This document shows, piece by piece, positions 30,721-43,099 of a DNA stretch of 64,000 nucleotides (position 1 is the first letter of the stretch; every line of letters starts with the position of its first letter). This stretch comes from Orychophragmus violaceus (lineage: Eukaryota > Streptophyta > Magnoliopsida > Brassicales > Brassicaceae). The notes under the pieces were generated by a model that ran no database searches, was not told where the DNA came from, and saw only the letters and a program-made list of their open reading frames with translations. The DNA lies in the NCBI GenBank assembly GCA_030180135.1, contig CM058230.1, positions 101,981,503 to 102,045,502 on the forward strand. The letters are read 5' to 3'. Made by a program: the position numbers and the translations under genes.

Positions 30721-31603
30721 AAACTAAATGAAAGAGTTATATAGTGCACGTCCGTAAATAAATGAAAGAGTCTTTGTGTGCAACCCTGCAAATATAAAAA
30801 TATAAGAGGAATTAAGTTAAATTTATATTGACCGAATTGAAAACAAAACGGTCTTAATATTTGCTTTCTAGAGTGTATGTTAAAACATACTGATGAGAAA
30901 CAATATCAACTAAATCGTATGTTTTATAATAAATTTGTTAATTAAAGATGTGTTTTTCAGTTTTATGATTTATGAATCTAATCACTATAAGAAAATAGGC
31001 CCATAAATACAGCCATACTTGTCAATATTTCGTCGCCAAATAAACCTTACCATCAGATTGCGACGAAAGCCAAATTTTCGTTAATCTATATATGTCGTTA
31101 AATCGTCGCAATTGGACGTTTGTTCGTTAATTCGTCATTAAAAATTTGTCGTTCATTTGTCGTTATATTAACGATATTTTAACGATGAAATCAAATCTAT
31201 CACATAACGTCATTAATTTGTAGTTAAGTTAGAAATGACATAACATCAAATCAAAGTCGGAATCAAAAATATATATATAATAAGTAATAGTCATTAACTC
31301 GTCAATAAGGTATTTGACGTTAGATCGTCGCAATATATTTCGTCTTTAAACGGTCGTTAAGATACTATTCGTTATTTTGTCATTAAAATATTCATTGTCA
31401 AGATATTCGTCGTTCTTTTGTCTTTAATTATATGTCGAATTAACGATGAATCCTAAATATATATTATTAGTTTAATATATATATATATATAATTTAATTC
31501 AAAATTAAAAAAATTAATAATAATATAAAAAACAAAATATTAATATTATAAAATATTTTACAAACCGAACCAAAAAGGGTAATACATAAAAGTTAAAATT
31601 AAA

Positions 31604-32217
31604 CTATCCTAAACGTTCAGTTCTAAACCGGTACCCGCCAAAAAGTTTGCAGCCTCGGTCAAGTCTCTGGTACGTCCCCAATGCAGACAAATATGTCTGA
31701 GATGGTCCCTCCTGGCTCGGTCCGGGTGTTGCCGCCACTGTTCGGTTCATCCTCATCTCCTCCAAACCCGGTGCAAATTGAGGGTTATCGGCGGCTAAAA
31801 GATCGAACAAGCTATCATGAGCTCACATCTGTTCCTCGTAAGCAAAAGTCTTCTCTTACGAAGTGGTTGTCTTCATCCTTAACTCCGCGATGATGAAATG
31901 TGCGGAATGAAGCTCCATCACATCCTCGTAGACACCACTCGGGTGTAACATAGAAGCGGCCAGAGCATTTTGGACGGATCCAATTCCTACAATCCGTCCC
32001 TTCTTCCTAAGAGAATTAAAGTGATAACAAATATGTAAATATCCAAAATAATTTGAAAAATATTTAAACTGAATAAAATGAAACATATTTTTACCTCGGT
32101 AAAAATTTCATCGATCTCCTTGGTCGTCAACCTATCGCGGATCGGAGTACCTCTCGGAGACAGATCATGTGATAGCTGCGTCTCTCCATGTGTGACTCGA
32201 GACGTCACTTCATCCAT
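31604..32217 (-). pseudogene. TNPA-like (Ptta/En/Spm, Transposase_24-type) gene fragment
   Basis: Minus-strand pieces read 'RLTTKEIDEIFTEV' (about 32090-32150) and, after an intron-like gap, 'KKGRIVGIGSVQNAL' (about 31960-32010). A third piece spans 31604-31810. The pattern 'LT..EI..IF..V...KKGR.VG.GS' is typical of plant Ptta/En/Spm second proteins, which bind subterminal repeats of CACTA elements. No continuous frame covers it; at least one intron or indel separates the parts. Confidence 0.6.
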
Positions 32218-32449
32218 ATAGCAAAATTAATGTTGGTATTTCCGTTTGTTGAGCTCCTTGTCGGAGAACCCATCAATTGCTTCTCGAACTTGAGTCTCAA
32301 ACATGATGCAACACCAAATATTCAAATATAACAAGATATTTTATATATAAAAGTACTTAACTATTAATATACCATTATATACCTCTCAAAATGACAAACA
32401 TATTTACAATTTACAAGGATGCATGTATGTTTTCTATGGTTGCCTTCAT

Positions 32450-34700
32450 CACTACATTACCATATTGATTTCAATCTACCGCTTAGACGACCAATAAGTG
32501 AAAATATATCTAGAACATCATCAACCAGATATGATCGTCCCACACCATCATCATCATATCGATGCGGCCTTCTCTTAGGTGTGCATAATTTTATAGCAAA
32601 ATAGTATGTTGTAAAATGAGAAGTTTCTTCTATTAGACTTCTTGCGATAATAGACCCCATTACCTTTTCAAGGTTTTTCGCCTTCCCTTCTGATGTTTCA
32701 TGAAACGCTCGAACATATACACCCACCAAAATTGAACATGTCCGCATAGCTTTGCTTCATGTGGGAGATGAATAGGGAGATATTCTATGACATAAATAAA
32801 TGACAGCAGAAATATCTTCTCCAAATTGCATAGAAGATAAGGAATATTAGCATGCAATTTTGCAATGATATCTTCTGAGAGAGTGCATGTGCTTTGCTTA
32901 CTTTCTCGGGAAGGAGTTCAACAAAAGCATAGAAAAGTAGTTGTTGCATGAATACATGACAATCATGACTCTTCATTTTTAATTTTTTTTTCTCCTGTTC
33001 AACACAACTAGAGAGATTTGAAACATACTCATTTGGGAAGCAAACGTCTGTTTTCACCCTATCAAACAAGGCTGATTTAGCTTCTAAAGTCAACTGAAGT
33101 ATAGGAACTGGTGCAACTCCGCCTGATGTGATATGCAACTTGTTTCGTGCACAAATATCAGGCAAATCTAACCTTGATTTCAAGTTATTTTTAGTTCTTC
33201 CCAACACATTCAAAACTGTATGCATGATGTTATCAAAGAATTTTTTTCTCGATATGCATCACATCAAGATTGTGTCTCAGCAAATGATCTTTCCAGTAAG
33301 GTAGTTTCCAAAAAATTATTTGATGATGTCAATTATGGTCTTCACCATATCCATCAAGCATATTAGCTGGTGTGTGCCAATTTTTTCTGCGTCTAATTTT
33401 TTCTTGTGCCCCATAATGACCAGTTTTCTCCTCAGGTTGTTACCCATATAGATAAATTAGCTGTGCCGACGCACAACTCTGTTTTTCTTAAACAATTTCT
33501 TGTTTCTCATATACGAATGATTGATTGGTAAAACCCGGCGTTGACAGTCAAACCAACATGTTTTTCAACCATGTTTTAACTGAAACACTTATGTCCTATT
33601 CATGAAATATGAACATGATAGTCTCCTGTGAGTAGTCCAACCTGAAAAAAAATTCCATATGCAGGAAAGTTGTTTATCGTCCACATAAGAACCATCCGTA
33701 TTGTGAAATTATTTTTCCTTGAACATTCATACGTTCAAACACTAATATACCAAAACTGCTTCAAATCATGTACCAGGGGCTGTAGAAATATATCGAGCAA
33801 CCGTTTTGGATGCTTAGGACCTGTGACCAAAATAATAAATAATAATTAAAAAAAAATTCTATTTGCATTCATATATTTGGGGGTAGGTTATAAGGGGTCA
33901 ATATTACCGGTCACAAAGAATACTGTCTACCAGACATACCAAATGGACTAAATCCATCCATGCACATACTAAGGTTTACATTTCCAATCTGTATGGCAAA
34001 TTGGGGAATTGCCTTTTTAAAGTATTTTCACGCCTTTGCATCTAAAGAATGAGTGACCACCCCATCCGTTTGTGAATGCTCATGATGCCATCTCATAGAA
34101 GAAGTTGTTCTTTCATACTGAAACATCTGTTGCAACCTATCCGTTATATGAAGGATTGGTACGATACCGAAGTCTGTTTGCTTCCTTGCGGCTTATATCT
34201 TGGTTTTCCATAAAAAGACACTCTTGCAGCTTATCATTGTATTTCTAAAAAAAACATGTAGTTGTCAGTCTATACATCAATAATTTCAGAAGGCAAACCA
34301 AGACTATAAAGCATTTTCTAAATCTCATAATAAATTTCAGCAGCCAAATTATCTTCCAGTAAATATTCTTTAAAATGATCTACACAATCATTCATGCAAA
34401 CATCAGCTATGATCATTTTAGTCTTCATCATCCTAGCTGCTAAAGATAATTTGGATAACCCTTCTCTATATACATCGCAGAGTCGCTGATTCGGTGCGTC
34501 TAACATATCATAAAATCGTTTGGCATCTAAGTTGGGTTCCTTAACATCATTCTGATCATTATTTATTTGTTTGATGAAATGCATATGTAACCATTTCATG
34601 CAACGTATCATGCTCATGATAATTATGATCTTCGTGATAACTAAACTGATCATGAGTAACATGTATTTCATTTTTATGTTGAACATTGCAGCTACGTACT
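32450..34700 (-). pseudogene. TNP2-type CACTA transposase, degenerate
   Basis: Read from the right, the order matches TNP2. An N-terminal piece lies at 34318-34540 ('RFYDMLDAPNQRLCD'). The catalytic-domain region is at 33900-34080 ('CMDGFSPFGMSGRQYSL', 'PVILTP'), then 'FPAYGIFF' near 33640. The C-terminal parts are at 32785-33225 ('SRLDLPDIC', 'MKSHDCHVFMQQLL') and 32460-32860 ('YLPIHLPHEAKLCG'). Stops and frame changes occur in every segment. It parallels the better preserved TNP2 gene at 40595-59758. Confidence 0.8.
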
Positions 34701-35617
34701 ACTTCATGCATCATATCCATTACTATAACATTCTCTGTGTTCATATCATATATAATAATGCAATGTAAATCCTCTATTCAAAAAGTGACACCAAAGCGTC
34801 TCAACAAGAATAAACTTTTGATTCATGCATTTGGGACAAAGACAACACCTTACCATTTTATGTAATTATTGATGTTTGTCATGCTTGATACATGAATATC
34901 TGAAGCATATCCCAAAACTCCTTTCTCACTGCTTATTCTGAATCCTTACGTCGACACATCCAACTCCGTAATTCGTATAAAGATATTTCTTTGGAAATAT
35001 TTTTTTTTTAGAGAAATTTGTAGTTTTAGGTGTTCTGTTGTGATTTTCATTTTAAAGTATATTATATTTATAGAAATTTTCAAGAGTTAGTAACGAATTA
35101 GCGACGAAATGGTAACAACGATTTAGCAACGAATTGAGATGACAATGATGACGAGGATTTCTGATAAAATAACAACAAATATACACGTCGTAACAAAATC
35201 GATATATCTTATTAAAACGTTCATATCTACCAAATATCTACGTTACAATTCGATGTTAATTCGTCGCTTATTACTTTGAATTTGATTCGTTGCTTAATCG
35301 TAGCAATATCATGACGACTGAACGATGAAATATAGAGACTTCATATATTCGTCGTGATTTACTACAACATAGCGACAAAAATTTTTCCTCGTTAAATCAC
35401 GACAAAATATAGCGACTTTATTTATTCATCGTTAATTCGTTGTGATTTACTACAACCTAGCGACGAAATAATTTCGTTGTTAAGTCACGACGATTTTACG
35501 ACGAATCTAATTCGTCGCATTAGATTCGTCTTAAAATCGTCGCAACTCGATTTCTTTTTAGTGACAAAATATTTTAGTTGTTAAAATTTGTTGCTAAACG
35601 ACCATTTTCTTGTAGTG

Positions 35618-36022
35618 TGTAACGTACACAAAATATTATCACACATATTTTTAAAATAATTTTTAAACTTAAAATAGTATACAAGCTACCAGAGATTACT
35701 AACAAAACTAAACCTTTTTAACTATAATTATTAACCCTAAAACCGGCTTGAGGATTCTCATGGTCCCTTGAATTACTTGGTCGGTCCATCTTGATCTGTA
35801 TCCATAGATTTATGTTATATATATGATATGCATGTACACACATGCTATTAGCTAGTGTTGATTTTATTTATCATAATAATGTTATAATAATTCAAGCAAT
35901 ATACCTTCTGGTGTAGAGAAATAATATTTATTATTACCTTGAAAAAGACTCATTTGATCGAGAGAGAAAAAGAATCTAATCTATATCATATGAACCAAAA
36001 AAGCATCTTTCTATCTTTTCAA
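35618..36022 (+). promoter_or_regulatory. LAS proximal upstream region
   Basis: Only about 405 bp separate the CACTA-1 end from the LAS start codon. A TATA-like 'tatatatatgatatg' lies at 35816-35830. No other element is assigned with confidence. Any more distal promoter sequence must lie beyond CACTA-1, or was lost. Confidence 0.5.
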
Positions 36023-37354
36023 ATGCTTGCTTCCTTCAAATCCTCTAGCTCCTCCTCCGAAGATGCCACCACCCCCAGTGAGAACAATCCTCCTCGTCCT
36101 CCGTTATGCCTCGCCTCATCCTCCGCCGCAACATCCGCCTCTCATCACCTTCGTCGTCTACTTTTCACAGCTGCCGATTTCGTCTCTCAGTCAAACGTCT
36201 CCGCCGCTCAAAACTTACTCTCAATCCTCTCCGCAAACTCTTCCCCTTACGGCGATTCCACCGAGCGGCTCGTCCACCTCTTCACAAAAGCATTGTCCGT
36301 ACGGATCAACCGTCAACAACTAGATCCTACGGCCGAAAACATTGCCACGTGGACGACGAACGAATTGACTAGGTCCACGGTTTTTACAAGCAGTGTATGC
36401 AAAGAACAGTTCTTGTTTCGAACTAAGAACAACAGTTCCGATTTCGAGTCTTGTTACTATCTTTGGCTGAATCAGCTAACGCCGTTTATTCGGTTCGGCC
36501 ATTTAACGGCGAACCAAGCGATCCTCGACGCGACGGAGACAAACGGAGCTTTGCATATACTCGATTTAGATATCTCACAAGGACTTCAGTGGCCTCCATT
36601 GATGCAAGCCCTAGCCGAGAGATCATTAAACCCTAGCAGTCCACCTCCATCTCTCCGCATAACAGGATGTGGTCGAGACATAACCGGATTAAACCGAACT
36701 GGAGACCGGTTAACCCGGTTTGCTGACTCTCTAGGTCTTCATTTTCAGTATCACACGCTTGTGATCGTTGAAGAAGACCTCGCCGGAATTTTGCTACAGA
36801 TCCGTTTGTTAGCTCTCTCCGCCGTACAAGGAGAGACCATCGCCGTAAATTGCGTCCACTTCCTTCACAGATTCTTAAACGAAGACGGAGACATGATCGG
36901 TCACTTTTTGTCGGCGATCAAGAGCTTAAACCCTAGAATCGTGACAATGGCGGAGAGAGAAGCGAATCATGGCGATCAGTCGTTCTTGAATAGATTCTCA
37001 GAAGCTGTGGATCATTACGTGGCAATATTTGATTCGTTGGAAGCGACTTTACCGCCGAATAGCCGAGAGAGGCTAACCCTAGAGCAACGGTGGTTCGGTA
37101 AGGAGATTTTTGATGTTGTGGCGGCGGAAGCGGCGGAGAGAAAGGAAAGACATCGGAGATTTGATATTTGGGAAGAGATAATGAAGAGATATGGCTTTGT
37201 TAACGTTCCAATAGGAAGCTTTGCTTTCTCTCAAGCTAAGCTTCTTCTTAGACTCCACTATCCTTCAGAAGGTTATAATCTTCAGTTTCTCAACAATTCT
37301 TTGTTTCTCGGCTGGCAAAATCGCCTTCTCTTCTCTGTTTCATCTTGGAAATGA
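36023..37354 (+). CDS. LAS: GRAS transcription regulator LATERAL SUPPRESSOR (SCL18-type), 443 aa
   Basis: A single intronless frame has the complete GRAS order. A serine-rich variable N-terminus starts 'MLASFKSSSSSSED'. LHR I is at about 40-110 ('HHLRRLLFTAADFVSQ'). A VHIID-type motif 'LHILDLDISQGLQWP' starts at residue 177. LHR II is about 235-280. The PFYRE-region 'RIVTMAEREANH' is near 305-316. The SAW end 'FLGWQNRLLFSVSSWK' closes the protein. Length fits Arabidopsis LAS (about 445 aa), and the sequence is very similar as I recall it. LAS acts in the nucleus at leaf axils to start axillary meristems. I chose ATG 36023 because homologues begin here; an in-frame ATG at 35990 would add 11 residues. 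No lesion is seen. CACTA elements flank it on both sides. Confidence 0.93.
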   Translation: MLASFKSSSSSSEDATTPSENNPPRPPLCLASSSAATSASHHLRRLLFTAADFVSQSNVSAAQNLLSILSANSSPYGDSTERLVHLFTKALSVRINRQQLDPTAENIATWTTNELTRSTVFTSSVCKEQFLFRTKNNSSDFESCYYLWLNQLTPFIRFGHLTANQAILDATETNGALHILDLDISQGLQWPPLMQALAERSLNPSSPPPSLRITGCGRDITGLNRTGDRLTRFADSLGLHFQYHTLVIVEEDLAGILLQIRLLALSAVQGETIAVNCVHFLHRFLNEDGDMIGHFLSAIKSLNPRIVTMAEREANHGDQSFLNRFSEAVDHYVAIFDSLEATLPPNSRERLTLEQRWFGKEIFDVVAAEAAERKERHRRFDIWEEIMKRYGFVNVPIGSFAFSQAKLLLRLHYPSEGYNLQFLNNSLFLGWQNRLLFSVSSWK

Positions 37355-40170
37355 TCCCACGGAGAGAGATTTAGGTTTAGAAGATTTCAATAACTTTTGA
37401 TGTTAGGGCAAACAAAAAGATGATAGGGAGGATGCCTGGTGTCTCCGGCGAAGATTGTCGACGGCGGAGGAAACTTGGGATGTGTGACTTTTTTGTTTCT
37501 TGGGAAGCTCAAAGAAAGAGACAACCTAATCTTTTGTGTAACCTACTAAAATCTATTATTTTCAAACTCAATCTTAGGTGTATCGTTTTGACATATATAA
37601 ACCCATTTTGTCTCTTTTCTTTTTCATTTTATTTGATCAAGTAGTGCATCCACTAGTATATTAGATGTATATCGAGATTTATTATATGCATCCGATTCTG
37701 ATGTATTTTTGTATTTCGTGGAGGTTTCTGTATTTATATATATGATCATGATAAGTTTTTAATGGTAGGTGAGAGTTTTATTAACAAACTGATTGAAGTT
37801 GTCCGAATTAAAGTGGTCACGTCATAGTTATTAATTCAAGTAGACCTTAAAATGACCTTATTTGGACTCAACTCATGCACGACGAAAGAGTTGTTAATCT
37901 GTCTCTTCGATCTTTTGAGAGATTCCACTATCGCATGCTCTTTTATATTTGCTTTCCCGCGCCCTCTTAATTTGTTTCACATGTCTATACTTTAAATTTT
38001 TAAAATATTTTTTCGATTAAAATGGAATATTGTAGCTTTTACAAGCCCTTTAAGCCATGAATAGTAACATTGCATTTTTAAAATAAGTTTAAAGAAATAT
38101 TTTCCAATTATCAATTATACAATTTTTCTAATTGAATTATTTTAAAAAAAAATTGTTTACATTTTATAAAGTAAATAAGAAACCGCATTTATCACACAAA
38201 CACATTTCTTCTTAACATATCAAATTTGAACTTTATTCTATTCCGCACACCTATATGATCATTCGGATTTTTTTGTCAATCTAAATATCAAAAGATACAA
38301 TATAAAACATTTTATCATTAACTTATCATGATTCCTAAAAAGAACTCTTAATCAAATTTGAAGCAGCTGAACAATTCGGAGTTGACTTTATGGGTTTAGT
38401 ATCGTCCCAAAACAACTCCTCAATGAAGAGTCAAATGTTTCCATTACAAGGAGATATATATTTGTTTTTAATCTCAATGTCCAACATCAATTTACGTTCT
38501 AAAAAAAGTTCTCAAAAAGACGCTGTGATATCTAAGAGCATATACTTTCGTGGACTTCTCACAAGAGTTTCTTAAGAAATTTAGAATTTTTTTTTTGAAA
38601 TTAAAAAAAAAAAGATCAATCCCGACTCGCCACGTCACATGAACAATGACGAGCCGGGTTCTTAACTAAGGATTTTTGGAACTCGACTCTTACCTGTTTA
38701 CGTGGAACCCATTATATTATATTCTTTTTTTTCTTAAAAACTTTTGCTAAAAACCCTGCGTTGGACCTGCTCTAAGTGTAGATGATTTCGAAGCGTTATT
38801 CATTTATTGCGTAACTTTATAAATGACTATTTGGAAAATTAGGAGTTTAATTTGTATTAGTTTGTATACCAAGGTTAAGGGAGGAGCTCTCAAATTTGTG
38901 CTTTTGTTGATAGTACTATATATGTACTCCTGCTAACGTAACACTCATCAGTTTTCACAACAATGTGGCTTTATTTTCTGAGATAATCAATTTATTGTTT
39001 ACAGCAAATTGTTATAGAAAATAAGAAATCAATTTATTTTATAAAATTTGATAACCACAGCTTTTAAGAAAACAATTTTTGAGAACAATGCATAAGAAAA
39101 TAAGACGAACTTAAATTAAAATTAATGATCTGTTCGAGCTTGGAACTGCTAAAATGCAAAAAGTAAAGACACTTAGAATCCAAAATGTAAAGACACACAA
39201 AGTTTAACGAGGTTTAATTTTTTTCTATTTTCTGGGATTTCGTTCAGATTTCGAATTTACTTGAATAGAAAGTAATTCATCAATTACAAACGCATATATC
39301 AAATCCTATTGAAATACCTCTCTATCCAATACTATGAAATCTTCAGGATCAAACTAACCCTGAACTAAATTTTCTCTGAGCCTAAACTTGATATTCTTCA
39401 AGATTTCTAGACCACATTTTTTTTCCGACGCGCCAAAACACTCCCATATGTGCACCAACATAATTAAGGAAACAATATTAAACATGCATGCAATAGACAC
39501 CACTGACGCAGCAACAAGAATGTCTTCTAACAATATAGATTCATTGGTCACAATGATAACACAAGCACACACCACGAAATTATGTCGCACAACGATCATC
39601 CACATAAACCACTTTTTTTTGGGTTTTTGTGGTCACAAAGACATTTTTCTCATAACGCCACGCCTTCCATATATATTACCTTGGATCTTGACTTCCAAAT
39701 CTCTCCAATCAGCCAAATAAAAAAATTTCTCTTTGTTAGAAGATTCCAAATCTTTTAAAAAAATATTCTTTTTTTTTTCCTTTTCATAGGAATATGTAAA
39801 CACTTCAAAGTTATTATATTCTTTGTAATATCTTCATCCAGCTCAACAAACAATTTATAATCACATCATAAAAATTCGTTCATATCTCATTAGTCGAACA
39901 TATCCATGTCCTAAGTTACATCTTGTACTAACCTTTGTACTACACTGTATATTATTCCGTGTACTATTTTGTAATTGATACATTGAATGCATCTTTAGAA
40001 ACCATTTTTGAAGAAAGAAGGTTCTGAAGCCAAGATTGGTCTTGGTAACGACGATAGATATCATACAATTATACGAACTGATTTGTACGTCTGAGCTGGT
40101 ATGATGTGAGTGAGGTCCCTCCAAAGGTTATAAACCATTAGAATATTTAAACGAGGATAATATCGTTGGA
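37355..40170. other. LAS 3' intergenic region
   Basis: 2.8 kb of AT-rich sequence between the LAS stop and CACTA-2. It contains a MITE (38536-38772) and otherwise only short unsupported frames. Arabidopsis LAS is reported to depend on a conserved enhancer roughly 3 kb downstream. Such an enhancer would lie near the right end of this interval or beyond the CACTA insertion; I cannot place it by eye. Confidence 0.5.
38536..38772. mobile_element. Harbinger-type MITE
   Basis: 237 bp bounded by TAA (38533-38535 and 38773-38775). Ends read GAGCATATACTTTCGTGG on the left and GAGCAGGTCCAACGCAGG on the right minus strand; the inner parts share GTTTCTTAAGAAA/GTTTTTAAGAAA. Length and TAA duplication fit PIF/Harbinger MITEs. 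Confidence 0.65.
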
Positions 40171-40189
40171 CACTACAAGAAAACATTAT

Positions 40190-40475
40190 TACCGACGAAA
40201 TTACCGACGGAAGAAATTCCGTCAGAAATTACAGACGATAAAACGACGACTTTTAGACGGAAAGTTTTTCGACAGAATACCGTTGAAAATTTCTGACGGT
40301 TTTCTCATTCCGTCGGAAACACCCGACGGTAAACCGACGGTTTAATTTTCCGTCGGTTTTCCGTTGTATTTCGGTCGGTTTAGCGTCGGTTTAATATAGC
40401 CGTTAAACTGACCGTCAATGGAACCGTTGGGTCGATTAGAAACCGACCGATTTCCGATGGAATTCCGTCGGAAAT
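40190..40475 (+). repeat. CACTA-2 left subterminal repeats
   Basis: Many CCGACGG/CCGTCGG/GACGG words in both orientations within about 285 bp; in En/Spm elements such arrays are TNPA-binding sites. Confidence 0.75.
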
Positions 40476-40529
40476 TATGCTACATATACCTCATCCCTCC
40501 TCTCTTCCCCTCCACACCTATCCCTCCAT

Positions 40530-40531
<2 letters not shown>

Positions 40532-40570
<39 letters not shown>
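40532..40570 (+). repeat. (CT)n microsatellite
   Basis: Nineteen or so CT units in the probable 5' UTR of the CACTA-2 TNP2 gene. Confidence 0.9.
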
Positions 40571-40572
<2 letters not shown>

Positions 40573-41567
40573 ATACTTCTAGTAACCGAGAAAAATGTCT
40601 TCTTCTAACTATTTTAGATCGTGGATGGACGGAGTTAGGATTGTTGAGGCGACGAAGCTAATGGAACAGGAATATGCACTCGGTATTGCAGAGTTTATGT
40701 AGTTAGCTTGCAATCAACCACAAACACTGAAAAAGGTAAGTTAAGATGTCCATGTGTTAATTACCGAAATTCTAGAAATATTCCGATTGGCGAAGTATGG
40801 TTTCACTTGTATTCTGTTGGGTTTATGTCGGGTTATAAGATTTGGTATCTTCATGGGGAAACTTCGGATAATGCAAGTTGTAGTAGAGAACATTACGGTT
40901 GTACTAGTACTAGGGAACCTAATGTTAGTTCTAGCAAACCTTGTACTGCCGATGTAGATTTTGGTGTAGGCACCATTCAGATGGTTTATGATGCACATAG
41001 AGAGAATATTCCAGAGGTAGGAGAATATCAAATTCCTAGGGTAGGTGAGGAACCAAATGTAGAATCTAGGAGATTTTTTGACATGTTAGATGCAGCGAAG
41101 AAGCCGCTTTACGATGGTTGCAGAGAGGGTCATTCGCCATTATCAGCTGCTACAAGATTAATGGGCATAAAGTCGGACTACAATCTGGCGGAAGAATGTG
41201 TGGATGCGTTTTGCGAGTTTGTGAAAGATATTCTTCCAGAAGATAACCTTGCGCCGGGTTCATACAACGAGGTAGAGAAACTTGTACAAGGGCTGGGATT
41301 ACCGTATGAGATGATAGATGTGTGCATCGACAACTGTATGATATATTGGCGAGAAGATGAATTCCGTCTGGTTTGCAAATTCTGTAAGAAGCCGCGCTAT
41401 GAGGATACAGGGGGAAGAGCTAAGGTTCCGTTCAAGCGAATGTGGTATATGCCGTTAACCGATAGGCTTAGGCGCTTATACCAGTCGGAGCGAACTGCAG
41501 GGGAAATGAGATGGCATGCTGAGCATAGTAGAGGAGCAGAGATTGCACATCCGTCGGATGCTGAAGC

Positions 41568-42245
41568 TGTAGGAACTGTTTAGTTGATCCTGATGTAATT
41601 CACAGATTCATATCAACCTAAACATACAGATCTAGGTTCTCTTGAATAGAAACATTACATGATCTCACCTTTTACCTGTTTGTTGCAGCGGAAGGAATTG
41701 AACAGGTCAGAGATCAGAGAGATGCACCGAGGGATGAATCCTCCAAAGGTTCACACACGCTTTCACAGGAAACAGCTGCTAGACCACAAGGGGAACTCGG
41801 CGCAGAGAGAGAGAGTTTACGGCTCAAGTATTAGGGTTAATCAGTCTGAAACTCGAGTTTTATCACACAAAACTCGTCCTGTTCCGTTTGGGCCATTTGG
41901 CCCAAACACCAATTAACTCGACGGCGTGCAGGCACTGCATCGATCGATGCACCTTGTGCATCGATCGATACACAGTACCTAAACCGTTTTATTCTCTCTA
42001 AGTACAGTAAATGCCTAGCACTTTTACCATACTTCTGCTAAACCGTTCCTACACGTTTTCCTGTTAGCTTAGGCGTGTGACCCATATGGGATCATATAAT
42101 AAAAGCAATAAGTCCAAGACTTATAGATCATGAGCGGACTCTAGCAAGCCATCATGACCCCCAATATTATATGACTTATGTCTGATCACTGACATACTCT
42201 TACTTTCTAGAGACAGTACCGAGATTACTGGACACAATTCCAACA
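41568..42245 (-). repeat. 3' LTR of C2
   Basis: 678 bp. Includes a self-complementary GCATCGATCGATGCAC / GTGCATCGATCGAT block at 41937-41970 that is absent from C1 LTRs. Confidence 0.92.
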
Positions 42246-43099
42246 ATCTCCCACTTGTACTGGAATCTCTGTATTCATAATCCTTTTGTCTCAATATCTC
42301 GATTAGTCATAAGGCAAGATTGGTGTCATCCTTATAAAGCCTAATCTTGTTCATCGGACTCTGATTTGATACTGACAATCTAAACGACTCGGGAAAGTCC
42401 GTTTGAGCATGGCCATGCGTTTTCCAGTATTCAAATCTCCGATTGGCCTAGAGATATTCACTCCATTTATATTGGAGGGACAAATCCCATCTTGTTCCAT
42501 CACTGTAAACTACTTATTTCATAATGTACCCAAACAAGGTCCTTATAACTATCGCAGAACGATAGCGTTAGACAATGATCAAAGTACATTAGTCCATGGG
42601 CAGTCACATGCATGTGAACTCAGGTCTAAGGACTATACTCTATAGTCGTAGTAAGAATCTCTTATGACACAGATATAAATATCCTGAAGAGTTCTTATAA
42701 GCGGGTCTTGTCCGGTCGTATGTTCCCAACATACACCTATGTACTGACTTTGATGCCGCGCATCTATGACACACTGAGACTTTGTCATAAGTCACGTACC
42801 AATCCAGTCTCACACGGTTGTTGGTGTTCCAGTTTCAACAACCTTCGACTGGGGACAGGATGATATAAAACATTTATCAAATATAGGGCCTCATGATCAA
42901 GCTAAATGACTTCGATGACTCAAGATCAAGTCACTTACTTCGATGACCTATAAAATGCTTCATATCATTTTGGAACGATTATTTCATCACAGTTAAAATA
43001 ATCTTGAAATAATAATTTCATTAAAACATAAAATAATGTTTTACAAGAACATATCAAATAACTAAAATAAAGCTCGCAAAACTCCCACTCAAATTTAGA
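42246..43099 (-). other. C2 3' non-coding region
   Basis: Counterpart of the C1 region at 28360-29208, with the same hairpins (GGTTGTTG/CAACAACC near 42815-42845, GACTATA/TATAGTC near 42632-42648). Confidence 0.7.

Larger units (their letters stand above)
30983..35617 (-). mobile_element. CACTA transposon, decayed (CACTA-1)
   Basis: The ends are CACTATAAGAAAATAGG at 30983 and, on the minus strand from 35617, CACTACAAGAAAATGG. Subterminal regions (31020-31420 and 35080-35590) are dense in CGTCG/CGACGA words, the usual transposase-binding type repeat of En/Spm elements. Inside are remnants of a TNP2-type transposase and a TNPA-like gene, both on the minus strand. The 3-bp flanks (AAT and TGT) do not match, so the target duplication has mutated or the ends are not original partners. 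Confidence 0.8.

Noticed and set aside
35990..36022. Upstream in-frame ATG for LAS (35990) and the longer open frame from 35939
   Set aside because: The extra residues show no similarity to LAS proteins, which begin at the M-L-x-S-F-K motif at 36023; the frame before 35990 lacks an ATG.
37420..37644. 74-aa frame just downstream of LAS
   Set aside because: No motif, atypical composition and position in the likely LAS 3' UTR.
39354..39720. Overlapping frames of 83 and 110 aa on both strands
   Set aside because: Neither shows a family pattern; no splice or promoter support.
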